A stretch of DNA of 64,000 nt. Origin: Datnioides undecimradiatus (Eukaryota; Chordata; Actinopteri; Lobotiformes; Datnioididae). The DNA lies in assembly GCA_008933995.1 (NCBI GenBank), contig WARS01000069.1, forward strand, positions 868,001 to 932,000. Direction: 5' to 3'. Position 1 is the first letter of the stretch, and the number at the start of each line of letters is the position of its first letter. A program made the position numbers and the translations under genes. The notes below the pieces were generated by a model that saw only the letters and a program-made list of their open reading frames with translations, did no database searches and had not been told where the DNA came from. Positions 49,630-56,342 of this stretch are shown here, piece after piece.

Positions 49630-52600
49630 CTCTCTCCTGCAGCACGGAGATTGAATTACCCCCGCAGACGCTCTGTGGTAAGTCATCTTTAATAAAGGAG
49701 GGAGCAGCTTCTTTGTTCGTGCAGCAGACGGAGACGGTGCGACGGTGTCATGGTGCGCTCCTGCAGCCGCTGATGTTTCGCCGCGTACCCGGGCACGTTT
49801 CGTAAAACTATGACTCGTCAACACTGGGCCGAGCGCAGGGGAGCCACTCGATCGCAGCAGGAGTCCAAGTCGAACACATCAAATACAGCGCGGCTCATCG
49901 TAAACTCAGTTTAGCTGCTGCAGGTTCAGGGTCCACAGGCGCTGAACCGAGGTGCGTTCAGGTTCCACAGCTTGTTCCAGAACCTAAACCGATGCAAACA
50001 CCAGCCTCAGATTACTGCAAATGCCTTAAAGGTACAGTACATGTGTGTGTGCATGCGTGTGTGTGTGTGTGTGTGTGTGTGCGTGAGGGTTTTGCGCATT
50101 GGGATTCATGCCTCAACCACCAGCAGTTCATTTGAGTTTGAACTGAAAAGTGTATTACAACAGTGTGTGTGTGTGTGTGTGAATCCTTCTGCATATCATA
50201 AAGAAATAATAATAATAATAATAAACTAAATTTAACAAACACTTCTTCTTCTTCTTCCTCCCTGAGATCTAATCGCCTCTGGGATCCTCCGCTCTCTCGC
50301 TCATTTCATCTCTCTTCATCCGACGACTCCCTCCCTCCCTCCCTCGCTTCCTCCCTCCTTTCCTCCCTCCCTCCCTCCCTCCCTCACACTTGTCTCCTCG
50401 GCTCTATCTATCATCGTAATAGCCTGCTCATCTGAGTGCCCCTGCATCCCTCCTCTCATCATCCCTCTCTTCCTCTCGTCCATCTTCGCCTATCCTTCAT
50501 GGAGCTGGATAACCCCCGCCCTCCCTCACCTCTGCCCGCCATCGTTTGTCTCCCTTTGTGTCTCTTTTCTCCCCCTTCACCTGCTTTTTCCTCTCTATCA
50601 TCCTTCCCAAACCCAAACGCCGTGTCCTTATTGAAAAGTCGCTGCAAAACCACGAAGACAGCATCGATCGAGTTTGTTGAATCGCCTCGTTTTGCTGCTC
50701 GGCTCCGTCACCCGTGGACAAAACCAACAGGGTCAGCTTCATAACGTCAGAACCGAAGCTTAGTGAACAGAAAAGTCACCTCTGCTCTGTCAACACCAAC
50801 GTCTCATCGCTGTTTCTGACAGCAAGCTGCACAATTCAGTTGCAAAGGTAGTTGTGGGAACACGACGTTTGCAGCCAATAAGGTTGAGATTAAACCTCTG
50901 ACATGCAAGAAAACTACAGAATGGAGCATGATGGGTAAGGACAGCTGCGCAAAGAGGATGCTAAAAGGTGTTTTTAACAGGTTAACAGTGAAAAAGAGGT
51001 AATGCAAAGCACAAAATCAGACTCAGTGAACCACGAGATGCAGATATTGGCCAGTTTAAAGGAAACAGGAAGATTTTACTTTAGGAAATTTGAATTTTAA
51101 GGTTGTTTTTTGGATTAATGACCACGACTGACAGCGAGAAAAAAGCTAAGACAGACGATGATGGAGGCAAAACCTCGTCACTGTGCATCCTGCAGACGGC
51201 TGTGCTGAGGGAATAAAACCTGTTTTTAAAATAAAACAATTTAATTTATTTTATTTGCTTTTAAAGGCGGCGGAGATGCTACCGCTTCTGTCCACAGGGG
51301 GCGCCAAAATCATCTCAGAACAATGTGAAATATAAAATATCTGGGGTCATACTTTCATTAAACTTGTATTAAACTTGTATTGAAGCCATTTCTCAATTTT
51401 ATCCTGTTTGACATTTCTGTGAAGCCGCCGTGACCTTCGACCACCAAACCAACTCATCCTTCAGTCCATCTGAAATGTGCACCAGAGTTGAAGAGTTTCC
51501 CTCAAATGGTCCTGAGGTATCGCATTTAATGTGTTTTGTGAGGTCACAGCGACCTTTGACCTCTGACCCATGTCCACATGAATCTCATAATTAAACCTCT
51601 GTGTGTGTTGTTAGTCTGCTTTGTGTGTTTAGTCCGGCTCCCTCCAGGTCTTCCTGATGCATCTCGCTTACATGTACCTGAAGCCATCGTGACCTTTGAC
51701 CTCCAGAGTCTAATCAGTTCATCTTTGGGTCAAAACGCTCATTTAAGTTAAATTCAAAGAAACGTGCAGATGGACGGACAGTCCTGTCGGCGGGAGAGGC
51801 GCAAATGAACGAAATGAAACTGATGGAGGATGTTGTGGTTCCCATGGCGACAGTGCTCTCAACAAACCACACGAGAACGCGAGGATCATGTGTGTGCGTG
51901 AAGGAGGCCAGAACCCGTCTGACGGAGATCGGGCTGCACGTCCAGATTTGTCAGGACAGTGTCATCGTGTCTGTGCTGAAACCACTGAAGAAGAAGGAGG
52001 CGGAGCCTGGGTTGGACGATGGAGCAGAAGACAAACAAAAATGGAGGCACGGAGGAGGGGAAGACAGAAACGGACGAGGTGAAGCTAAACCTCAGCTGAC
52101 TGCAGGTCCGTCAACAGCCTCCCTGTGGAAACCAGCGTGCTGTTAGAGCCAGAGCCTGAAGTGTGCACACGTTTCCCTGAGACCGAGCCCCCGCCACCGC
52201 AGCTGCAGACACAACGAGTTGCTCGGATAGTTCGTGCTGCAGATTTATGAGCAGTGGGAGGCTCGGCAATTATACTTATAAAGGAAGCAAAACAACATTA
52301 ACTTCAAGCACCAGCATATCCGACTTAGAGAGTACTCATGGCTTCTTAAAATGATTGCCTGCTAGGCGCAATTTAGACCCATAAAGCACAAAAGCAACTA
52401 GAAGCGAGCTCTGATTATTCTCATCAAAAAAATAAAAAGTGGGGGGGGGGCAGAGAGCGAGCGGCGCCCACGGAGGCGAGGCGACGGGCTCGGGGCGCTT
52501 GAAACACTCCAGTGGCGTCGGAGCGTCGCCTCCGTTTTGTGGAAATCGGAGCTGTTCAGTTTGGAGGAAGCTTTTTGTCTTTAAGTCCTTCTTTTTCCTT

Positions 52601-53679
52601 CACAGTTTGGTTAAATTTCAGTGCAAATCACTGTTTGAGAGACGAAAGTGCAGCAACAGGCACAGTGATAAAACCTGTAGTCAGGACCGCGAGGCAGCTC
52701 CTGCAGCTCATGCACTGACCGAATGCATTTGTATTTTTCTTTTACTTGTTGGTTGAGTGGCGGCGCGGCGGCTTGGTGGTCAGCACTTCGCCTCAACAGG
52801 TTCGATTCCCGGTCGGGTCCTTCCTGTGTTGGGTTTGCATGATCTCACCCTGTCCGTGTGGGTACAGGGTACTCCGGATTCCTCCCACCACCCAAAAACA
52901 TGCATGATGCGTGAACTGGGAACTCTGGATTGACCGTAGGAGTGAATGTAAGACTGGCCTCCCGCCCAGTGACTCCTGGGGTCGGCTTCTTATTGTTCCA
53001 TCTATAACTCATCTTATTGCCTTTTGAGCTCGATAATATACCCAGATAAACTTGTCTCGCTTGTTAATTGCGTTTTGAGGCGAGCGAACGGAAAACTTTG
53101 ACACCGCAGAGGTTAAAACTCCTCACAGCTCCTCCTCCGAGTCTGGAGCAAAGCTTGTCGCCATCTAATCCGAGCATGTTTGCAGTCGAGGTATTCCTGG
53201 CTCGGTGACTCATGTTCGGCACCTCGGACAGCGACCGAGCTCCCAGGAAGCTGTCCAGAGCCGGAGACGACGGTACGTGAATGAATCGCCCCAGTTCTGG
53301 GGTCATACTTGACGGTGACCATGCAGGCAAAGCTGCAGAATGCAGCATCTACTGTTTCAGCAGATGCAATGCACAAGCCTCTGTCTCTCTCCCTACGTTA
53401 GGCGCCTCTCTAACACTATTTGGCCTCTGGGCAGAGCTCCTCGAGCCCAGATCATCAATCTCATGTAAAACTACCCGGAAAATTGCGTCTGTTTCGGGAA
53501 AATACAGCAAAACCTTCCTTCTGAGCCTTAAAAGCCACCTTCTCCATCTCCTTTCTGACTCAGAGTTGCATTAAAACTTACTTGGCACCCTGTTGATAGC
53601 TTTGAGCGGCCGCAGCACCCGCACCGTCCTGATGGTGGTGAAGTTGACGTTCTGCAGGTCCAGCGAGTACTCAACGATC
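3636..53679 (-). CDS. cacna1i: Voltage-gated T-type calcium channel alpha-1I subunit (Cav3.3), partial gene, 17 internal exons
   Basis: This gene encodes the pore-forming subunit of a low-voltage-activated calcium channel in the plasma membrane, which gates Ca2+ entry near resting potential in neurons. The 17 exons (each listed separately) join in phase to about 1053 codons with no stop and only GT-AG introns. They cover domain I from the end of S3 to S6, the I-II linker, all of domain II, the II-III linker and domain III S1-S2. Visible hallmarks are two arginine-rich S4 segments and the pore motifs TLEGW and TQEDW, the two Glu of the T-type EEDD filter. Cav3.3 rather than Cav3.1 or Cav3.2 is indicated by [34 protein letters not shown] and the domain III S1 segment, compared from memory with the human proteins. 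Start and stop codons lie outside the window (N-terminus to the right, C-terminus to the left). The intact reading frame argues for a working gene, not a pseudogene. Confidence 0.96.
3705..4758 (-). other. cacna1i: Intron p-q of cacna1i
   Basis: This 1054-bp GT-AG intron is purine-rich on the plus strand near 3705-3780. Otherwise I see nothing specific in it. Confidence 0.85.
4759..4882 (-). CDS. cacna1i: cacna1i exon p: domain III S1
   Basis: The 124-nt exon has acceptor TTCTCTGCAG and donor CTG|GTAAGA. After the split Arg it reads [34 protein letters not shown] and KILQGSL. The S1 segment matches Cav3.3 ([19 protein letters not shown]). Cav3.1 has ITHKMFDHVVLVIIFLNC at this place (both from memory), which supports the paralogue call. 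Confidence 0.96.
5468..5704 (+). repeat. Dispersed repeat family 1, copy A (ATGCTAA/TTAGCAT hairpin head)
   Basis: This segment shares order and wording with 32350-32554 and 59770-60135: AATGCTAAGTGCAGTTAGCA, a TTAGCTTGTTAGCTTG block, TGTCACAGTGTTCACATCTT, GTTTGCCTGG, ACTCATTAGCA, and a final TAGCAAATCCAGCTCGC. The head contains inverted arms ATGCTAA (5472-5478) and TTAGCAT (5485-5491). The class of mobile element is unknown. I see no clear target-site duplication. Confidence 0.75.
6194..6230. repeat. Compound (CA)n(TA)n microsatellite
   Basis: A CA run (6194-6218) continues directly into a TA run (6218-6230). A second CA run lies at 6366-6390. Confidence 0.96.
8070..8170 (-). CDS. cacna1i: cacna1i exon o: end of II-III linker before domain III
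   Basis: The 101-nt exon has acceptor CGTCTCCAG and donor AG|GTGAGT. It reads [20 protein letters not shown] followed by [13 protein letters not shown]. This block (CFR[28 protein letters not shown]) is the conserved juxtamembrane segment of T-type channels just ahead of domain III S1. AG is completed to Arg by the next exon. Confidence 0.95.
8171..8810 (-). other. cacna1i: Intron n-o of cacna1i
   Basis: This 640-bp intron contains a 12-base C run near 8584-8596 and TTAGC/GCTAA words (8241-8262, 8660-8720). I see nothing else. Confidence 0.85.
8811..9309 (-). CDS. cacna1i: cacna1i exon n: main body of II-III linker, His/Pro-rich
   Basis: The 499-nt exon, the largest here, has acceptor CTTTTCTGCAG and donor TAT|GTGAGT. 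It begins (R)[18 protein letters not shown]. It then carries AAEQESLLS, a His/Pro-rich run ([18 protein letters not shown]), [15 protein letters not shown], a Gly/Ser spacer ([17 protein letters not shown]), the DCNGK motif typical of Cav3 linkers, and [10 protein letters not shown] leading to domain III. The human Cav3.3 linker has the same order: AEHESLLS, a His-rich run, RRTLSLD, DCNG, EEEIDY (from memory). The fish linker is therefore collinear despite low identity. Cytosolic and probably disordered. Confidence 0.93.
9476..9546 (-). CDS. cacna1i: cacna1i exon m: 71-nt frame-bridging exon of II-III linker
   Basis: No open frame marks this exon. I found it from the phase gap between its neighbours. 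Acceptor CTGTTCCAG precedes it and CAG|GTAGAC follows. It reads [20 protein letters not shown] and WSR, leaving AG to join G of the next exon as Arg. The pattern RS-x-x-Y-x-x-WGR...W-x-R-R-S-S resembles human Cav3.3 RSSYYGPWGRSAAWASRRSS (from memory). Its length of 3n+2 exactly corrects the phase. No membrane segment is present; it lies in the cytosolic linker. Confidence 0.87.
11184..11237. repeat. Compact inverted repeat: 22-bp arms, 10-base loop
   Basis: The left arm is CTTGTTCCACGTGGACCTGA then CC (11184-11205). The right arm is GGTCAGGTCCAGGTGGGACA then AG (11216-11237). The arms pair at 20 of 22 positions, and one of the two exceptions can form a G-U pair in one strand. The stem does not extend outward, so it is shorter than a usual microRNA precursor. 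Confidence 0.85.
12810..12844. repeat. (TG)n microsatellite
   Basis: About 17 perfect TG units in intron l-m. Confidence 0.97.
13941..14107 (-). CDS. cacna1i: cacna1i exon l: Ser/Arg-rich part of II-III linker
   Basis: The 167-nt exon has acceptor AACGTCTAG and donor CTG|GTGAGC. After the split Asp it encodes [40 protein letters not shown] and [21 protein letters not shown] and [10 protein letters not shown] match human Cav3.3 (from memory). Several R-x-x-S type sites (DRRSF, SRKSS, ERRSL) are candidate targets of basophilic kinases. It ends in phase 0, so the 71-nt exon at 9476-9546 is needed to reach the frame of the next large exon. Confidence 0.93.
14108..16401 (-). other. cacna1i: Intron k-l of cacna1i
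   Basis: This 2294-bp intron is mostly unremarkable AT-rich sequence, with a plus-strand LINE remnant near its 5' end at about 16100-16300. Confidence 0.8.
16100..16300 (+). mobile_element. Decayed non-LTR retrotransposon (LINE) fragment, C-terminal end of ORF2
   Basis: On the plus strand, opposite to cacna1i, broken frames read VELLLLHI, then (after a frame change) RS*LRWFG, then [20 protein letters not shown], a stop, and [10 protein letters not shown]. This matches the C-terminal signature of many fish LINE proteins (LLLHIERSQLRWFG ... FQA-x-PTGRRPRGRP ... WRDYISHLAWERL), recalled from memory. Stops and frame changes show that it is dead. Only about 200 bp is recognisable, and the clade cannot be named from this much. 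Confidence 0.72.
16402..16489 (-). CDS. cacna1i: cacna1i exon k: start of II-III linker
   Basis: The 88-nt exon has acceptor TGTCTCCAG and donor G|GTGAGC. It reads [20 protein letters not shown] followed by [25 protein letters not shown] is the human Cav3.3 counterpart (from memory), so this short exon helps to choose the paralogue. In human Cav3.1 some transcripts carry an extra segment just before the GDAN motif. I see no obvious equivalent in the preceding intron (16490-19288). Confidence 0.93.
16490..19288 (-). other. cacna1i: Intron j-k of cacna1i
   Basis: This 2799-bp intron contains a short TTGATTGATT run (17721-17757) and a GATG run (18918-18934). I searched for an optional exon between S6 and the GDAN motif and found none that I could support. 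Confidence 0.8.
19289..19444 (-). CDS. cacna1i: cacna1i exon j: domain II selectivity filter and S6
   Basis: The 156-nt, 52-codon exon has acceptor AATGTCTCAG and donor GAG|GTAAGG. It reads [40 protein letters not shown] and [12 protein letters not shown]. Glu of TQEDW is the second residue of the EEDD filter. The remainder is S6 and the start of the II-III linker. Both borders are in phase 0. Confidence 0.96.
19781..19898 (-). CDS. cacna1i: cacna1i exon i: domain II S5 end and pore helix
   Basis: The 118-nt exon has acceptor TGTCGCAG and donor CAG|GTAATA. The first T completes Ser, then it reads [20 protein letters not shown] and [19 protein letters not shown]. This is the end of S5, the short domain II turret and the pore helix. 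Compared with human Cav3.3 (from memory, [18 protein letters not shown]) only conservative changes are seen. Confidence 0.95.
20915..21000. repeat. Short degenerate tandem repeat
   Basis: AAGTGTCTGCTTGTTA occurs at 20948-20963 and 20982-20997 (34-base spacing), with a third related CCTGCTTGTTA just before them. Confidence 0.6.
21283..21468 (-). CDS. cacna1i: cacna1i exon h: domain II S4 sensor and S5
   Basis: The 186-nt exon has acceptor CTTTCTCAG and donor AG|GTAAGT. It encodes [40 protein letters not shown] and [21 protein letters not shown]. The regularly spaced Arg/Lys of [14 protein letters not shown] are the domain II gating charges. [10 protein letters not shown] is the S4-S5 linker and the hydrophobic tail is S5. 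This is among the best conserved stretches of T-type channels. Confidence 0.96.
22628..22779 (-). CDS. cacna1i: cacna1i exon g: domain II S2 and S3
   Basis: The 152-nt exon has acceptor CTCTGTCAG and donor AG|GTGATT. It reads [40 protein letters not shown] and [10 protein letters not shown]. These are the S2 helix with its conserved Glu (LEMILK) and the Asp of S3 (FDGII), which act as counter-charges for the voltage sensor. The final AG completes Ser with C of the next exon. Confidence 0.95.
22780..28633 (-). other. cacna1i: Intron f-g of cacna1i
   Basis: This 5854-bp intron contains clusters of TTAGC/GCTAA words (22868-22945), a TG run (24458-24474), a dispersed repeat with TGACCT direct repeats (about 26805-27150) and a GC-rich stretch with GGC runs (27630-27665). 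No exon was recognised. Confidence 0.8.
26805..27150 (+). repeat. Dispersed repeat family 2, copy A (TGACCT direct repeats)
   Basis: Two partial units follow one another. Each carries TTGACCTNTGACC-type words and text such as TCTAATCAGTTCATCC, CCAACTGGACGACTG, CCTGAGATAT and GGGACGGACAGACGGACAG, then AAAACATAAAGCCTC. From memory this resembles a repeat that is very common in teleost introns. At 26979-26991 the sequence TGACCTATGACCT is a perfect direct repeat of TGACCT with one spacer base. Confidence 0.75.
28634..29019 (-). CDS. cacna1i: cacna1i exon f: distal I-II linker and domain II S1
   Basis: The 386-nt exon has acceptor CTCTTCAG and donor CAG|GTAACC. The linker part begins [20 protein letters not shown] and contains DSCPQC, then an acidic stretch ([15 protein letters not shown]), then a Lys/Arg-rich stretch (KEKGKK...SPKKRCRE). 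It ends with [20 protein letters not shown] and the S1 helix [20 protein letters not shown], a strongly conserved T-type block. It closes on a full Gln codon and joins PEELTN in the next exon. A linker this variable gives little functional information beyond its charge pattern. Confidence 0.93.
29020..29091 (-). other. cacna1i: 72-nt intron e-f of cacna1i
   Basis: This very short intron starts GTATGT and ends CTCTTCAG. If retained, translation would run from exon e into GMYR and then stop (TGA), so retention would truncate the channel in the I-II linker. Short introns of this size are common in teleosts. Confidence 0.82.
29092..29440 (-). CDS. cacna1i: cacna1i exon e: rest of domain I S6, gating-brake region, Gly/Arg-rich linker
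   Basis: The 349-nt exon has acceptor TCCTCCCAG and donor G|GTATGT. It starts [20 protein letters not shown], completing S6, and continues [15 protein letters not shown] and [20 protein letters not shown]. In Cav3 channels this proximal I-II linker is the helix-loop-helix gating brake that stabilises the closed state. The last 40 or so codons are low-complexity Gly/Arg ([19 protein letters not shown]). I see no better donor before the GTATGT, and using it restores phase with the next exon across a 72-nt intron, so the tail is probably real. The exact 3' end is the least certain border in the gene. Confidence 0.88.
30881..31217. repeat. TG and GA microsatellite cluster
   Basis: An interrupted TG/CG run lies at 30881-30938, a perfect TG run at 31075-31106, and a TG-to-GA compound at 31181-31217. 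Confidence 0.95.
32350..32554 (+). repeat. Dispersed repeat family 1, copy B
   Basis: It begins GCAGCAGTGTCAGGATGCTA, has perfect 8-base arms GATGCTAA (32366-32373) and TTAGCATC (32380-32387) around a 6-base loop, and ends GTAGCAACTCCAGCTCGCC. The TCGTTAGCTTG part is expanded to several copies, while the TGTCACAGTGTTCACATC part seen in copies A and C is missing. Confidence 0.75.
34740..35085. repeat. Pyrimidine-rich low-complexity block
   Basis: CT-rich plus strand (CCTCC, CTTCC, CATC words) without a fixed period. The long open frames on both strands across it are a composition effect. Confidence 0.7.
36120..36412. repeat. Purine-rich low-complexity block with (GGAA/GGGA)n
   Basis: The GA-rich plus strand includes AAGGAAGGAAGGAGGGAGGG near 36208-36230. 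In the transcript it reads as pyrimidine-rich. Confidence 0.75.
36520..36653. repeat. Two (CA)n microsatellites
   Basis: CA runs at 36520-36555 and 36623-36653 are separated by about 65 bp. Scattered TG words follow at 36750-36940. Confidence 0.95.
37900..37992 (-). CDS. cacna1i: cacna1i exon d: domain I selectivity filter and S6 start
   Basis: The 93-nt, 31-codon exon has acceptor CGTCTGCAG and donor GTGAGT. It reads [20 protein letters not shown] followed by [11 protein letters not shown]. The Glu of TLEGW is the domain I filter residue of the T-type EEDD ring. The hydrophobic tail begins S6. Both borders fall between codons. Confidence 0.96.
37993..38729 (-). other. cacna1i: Intron c-d of cacna1i
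   Basis: This 737-bp GT-AG intron shows no repeat or other signal. Confidence 0.85.
38730..39072 (-). CDS. cacna1i: cacna1i exon c: domain I extracellular turret and pore approach
   Basis: The 343-nt exon has acceptor ACCTTTCAG and donor CAG|GTAGGA. It encodes the long S5-pore extracellular loop typical of T-type channels: [26 protein letters not shown], several cysteines (CC in [25 protein letters not shown]) likely to form disulphides, and [20 protein letters not shown] entering the pore helix. An N-X-S site (NGS, in LANGSNSV) could be glycosylated. [14 protein letters not shown] is closer to Cav3.3 than to the other T-type paralogues. It ends on a complete Gln codon. Confidence 0.95.
42771..42959. 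repeat. (TG)n and (CA)n microsatellites in opposite orientation
   Basis: About 20 TG units lie at 42771-42811 and about 15 CA units at 42929-42959. The two runs are mutually complementary across a spacer of about 117 bp and could pair in the transcript. Confidence 0.95.
44920..44962 (+). mobile_element. Possible retroposon 3' tail
   Basis: TTTTCCCTGAGGGGACGATA, then AAGCCTGTTTTATCTGATCT and a short (ATCTG)n run, resembles the 3' end of fish LINE/SINE elements (TTCCC..GGGGA..AATAAAGT plus a microsatellite tail). No body was recognised upstream. Confidence 0.4.
46450..46609 (-). CDS. cacna1i: cacna1i exon b: domain I S4-S5 linker, S5 and start of turret
   Basis: The 160-nt exon has acceptor CTCCTCAG and donor GTGAGT. 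After the split Ser it encodes [20 protein letters not shown], a Phe-rich S5 membrane helix ([15 protein letters not shown]), and [16 protein letters not shown] at the start of the extracellular turret. [11 protein letters not shown] resembles Cav3.3 (RNRCFLEENFT in human, from memory) more than Cav3.1 (RCFLPENFS). It ends with CT, completed by G of the next exon to Leu. Confidence 0.95.
49579..49624. repeat. (TG)n microsatellite, about 23 units
   Basis: One of the longest perfect dinucleotide runs in the window. Further TG runs lie at 50042-50082 and 50163-50182, and an AAT run at 50205-50223. Confidence 0.97.
50325..50392. repeat. (CCCT)n-like polypyrimidine repeat
   Basis: Repeated CCCT and TCCC units sit within a wider pyrimidine-rich stretch running to about 50600. 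Confidence 0.85.
51400..51795 (+). repeat. Dispersed repeat family 2, copy B
   Basis: Units with CGTGACCTTCGACCACC, GTGAGGTCACAGCGACCTTT and CGTGACCTTTGACCTCCAGA are followed by GTCTAATCAGTTCATC and ending GATGGACGGACAGTCC. It shares wording and order with 26805-27150. A perfect TGACCTTTGACCT lies at 51690-51702. Confidence 0.75.
52757..53000 (+). repeat. tRNA-like dispersed teleost repeat, internally shortened
   Basis: It begins GTGGCGGCGCGGCGGCTTGG with TGGTCAGCACTTCGCCTCA and a perfect B-box-like word GGTTCGATTCC (52799-52809). It continues GTCGGGTCCTTCCTGTGTTG, CCTCCCACCACCCAAAAACA, TGACCGTAGGAGTGAATGTA and CGCCCAGTGACTCCTGGGGT. From memory this follows a repeat very common in fish, but the part between ACTGG and CCTCCCGCCC is missing. 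I leave its class open (SINE-like head, no typical tail). Confidence 0.7.
53582..53679 (-). CDS. cacna1i: cacna1i exon a: domain I S3 end and S4 voltage sensor
   Basis: The 98-nt exon is flanked by TGTCTTCAG and GTAAGT. Its first G completes a codon from an upstream exon outside the window. It reads [20 protein letters not shown] and then [12 protein letters not shown], which is the end of S3, a short loop and the S4 helix with regularly spaced Arg/Lys that senses voltage in domain I. The last A pairs with GC of the next exon to give Ser (VPS-MRIL), as expected in Cav3 channels. It is the most 5' exon I can identify here. Confidence 0.94.
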
Positions 53680-53896
53680 CTGAAGACAGAAAGACACACA
53701 AAGCACACGAGAGAAGCCGGTTAGCAACACAAACACCAGCACACAGACGCGTCCAGCACGGTCGGGCTCGAGGGGCAACAAGTGCCGAACGCCCTGACAC
53801 TTTGGATCGGCGCAGGAGGAGCGAGTGCATCCAAACTGAGTTGATTTAATACACTCCTCCCTCCGTGTTTGTTCCTATTTAAAAAGCCCGAACAGA

Positions 53897-53898
<2 letters not shown>

Positions 53899-53933
<35 letters not shown>
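53899..53933. repeat. (CA)n microsatellite upstream of exon a
   Basis: About 17 CA units on the plus strand read as (UG)n in the pre-mRNA, about 220 nt upstream of the acceptor of exon a. UG repeats are known binding sites for TDP-43 and CELF proteins. Use here is not shown. Confidence 0.96.
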
Positions 53934-53939
<6 letters not shown>

Positions 53940-56292
53940 CCAGCTGGGGTCCCGCTGCGCCGAGCCTAATGTGAATTAATGAGCTGGAATTTGTGGAGCT
54001 AATAAAGCGAGATGTTCGGAGAAACGGGTCAGTGGTGGACCTGCTAACGCTGGCTCACTTTAAACACACTGCAGGATGACAACAACAACAACAACAACAA
54101 ACACGCAACAATGGATTCAGTTTCAGCTGTGTGCATGAATATTGATGAGCGTGGGTGCTCGTAGCTGCAGCGGTGTTGAAGAAAAACAGGCGTGCGTGGT
54201 TTTAGCGCAGCAGAGGACGATGTCAGAGTAGGAGTGGATGAGTACAGTAGACCTCCTGCATCCCTGAAACTGGATGCACCTTCTTAAACGCGCGTAGTCA
54301 AAGCATCAAAGTGCAACCTGTCGGTTTGGCAGGCATGCCCGAGCATGAGAGGCGTGAGATTAAACCTGCAACCATCCGAGATGAAAGCGGAGCCTCGTGA
54401 AGGAGCCCCGGGATCGGAGGTGGAGGGAGTAAACAGGCTTGGAGTGAAAACTGGGAGCGGGATAATGGAGACGGCGAAGGGAGGCAGGAGTGTTTCTGCT
54501 GTTTGACCCATTTCTGACAAATTCATTACGGGGGAAAACACACTTTGCCTGAAGAATGGCGAAGAAGAGACAGAGGGAACAGAGGGACGACAGGAGATGG
54601 AGAACACGTTGAGATAACGACGGGTAGATCAGAAACCAACGCGAGTAAAGCACCGAGGGATGATTAAGTGCAATATAACGATGGCAATAAAGCGAGATTG
54701 AGAGAGGGAGAAGGAGAGAGCCTGAGGGGGGGGGTTTCATCAAGTGTTGGAGATAATTACAACGTTAGGAACAGAGACAGAGAGAGGAGAGCAATATGCA
54801 TATACCTGGCTGAGCAGGAGACAAGTTAAAGGCAGGAGGGCGGGTAGAGAGTTGTCAAGATACGGTGGGGAAACGGGAAAAGAACCGATTTCACACAAAT
54901 ATTCAGCTCCGAGTCGTTTGAACACTGTCAAAAGCTCATTTCAACGAGAGGCCGGAGATACAAACGGCGGATTCATGAGGAGTTTAAAAAAAGCAGCCGG
55001 CCAATTATTTGCTTTCAACCTTCCTGACCCACGCTGCAAAGAGCGGAGCAGCCTTTAAAATAGATTTGACAGCGAAATAAGAAAGAAATAGGCTGTAGAA
55101 CAGAAATCTGCCGGTTTGCAGGTGTCGCAGAGGGAGTTATCTGTGAGGATAAGTCGAGAAATGTGTGGTTCAAGGTTGATAATTAGGAAAACACCTGGCT
55201 GAACTGAAGATCTGCCAGGATTTGACGAAACAAAGGCGCCGCCGACTTCAATTAAACACCGAAATGTTAAAAACTCGCTCAAAAGCCGGTGAGAAGCTCA
55301 AGCGGGTCGAAGTTTCGAAGTTAAAACCTGCAGCTGCACCCTGCTGCAGCACCGGGTCAGAGGTGACGCTCCCTCACGGAGCGGTTTGCTTTATTCGTCA
55401 CGGCCCAGTAAGCAGAGCTCAGTCCGATGAACAAACTCCTGGACGTGCTTGGAAGCATCCGTAAGGTGTGGATCGAACCCAGTGAACCGTGAAATATGAA
55501 TCTCTACACTCGTCGTACTCACGCGGTGACAGGAGCCGGCATTCTGCTACAGCCCCCCACCCCCACCCACCCACAACAAATCAGACAAAACCGCGCTGGT
55601 GCAAAACACGGCGACCATGAAAAGTAAGGTCAGAGTTCGCGGAGTGCTTGGATGCGGCAACATCAGCGCGAGGTAACGGGGGTTTGGTTCCTTGCTGTGT
55701 GGCCGTGATCTAACCTGACAGGCAGTTTTCCAGGAAGGGAGCAGAGCAAACGCATCATCCGCTAACACAAGGCCAAGGAAAAGTTATGTTGCTGTTCTTG
55801 AACGCAGCGCGACTCAGTAACGAGCGTGCAGCAGCTGCAAGCTGTAACAGTTGTGAGTCAGTGTACTGAGATACGCCGCAGTCATGTGTTCACTCGCATC
55901 CCACAGGCGCACCGCTTCACAAACCCTTCGAAAGCTCGCTCACTGGTGAATTTATGCAACATTATCAAACGTTTATTAAACGCTGAAAACATTCAAATCT
56001 GCAGAAAACACACCGTCAGTATGTGCACGACGATTCGCATCCAAAAAGACTTTGACTGATCAGAAACACTTTTGGCTGCACTTTGTAGGCACAAGACGAC
56101 GGTGCACTGCATGCATATGCATATAAACGTGTGTGTGTGTGTGTGTGTGTGGACAGGAAGACGTGCTAATAGTTGGCTAGTCGCCGGAGGGAAAGCACAA
56201 AATGAGCTGTTCTGAGAGGACATACGACTGCACTGCGACGCGTCTATAGCTGCTATTTCAATCAGCGTGTTGCTGTGCATTGACAGGACAGG

Positions 56293-56296
<4 letters not shown>

Positions 56297-56340
<44 letters not shown>
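56297..56340. repeat. (TG)n microsatellite, about 22 units
   Basis: A perfect TG run followed by a G run (56350-56355). Another TG run lies at 56129-56151, and a CA-rich region with several runs extends from 56486 to 56930. Confidence 0.96.

Positions 56341-56342
<2 letters not shown>

Larger units (their letters stand above)
46610..53581 (-). other. cacna1i: Intron a-b of cacna1i
   Basis: This 6972-bp intron contains a CpG-rich patch (47620-47790), a homeodomain-word cluster (47930-48050), TG repeats (49579-49624, 50042-50082, 50163-50182), an AAT repeat (50205-50223), a CCCT-rich block (50325-50392), a second TGACCT-bearing repeat (about 51400-51795) and a tRNA-like dispersed repeat (about 52757-53000). 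Confidence 0.8.

Noticed and set aside
52790-52815. tRNA gene
   Set aside because: A B-box-like word is present but no cloverleaf can be drawn around it; it is part of a dispersed repeat.
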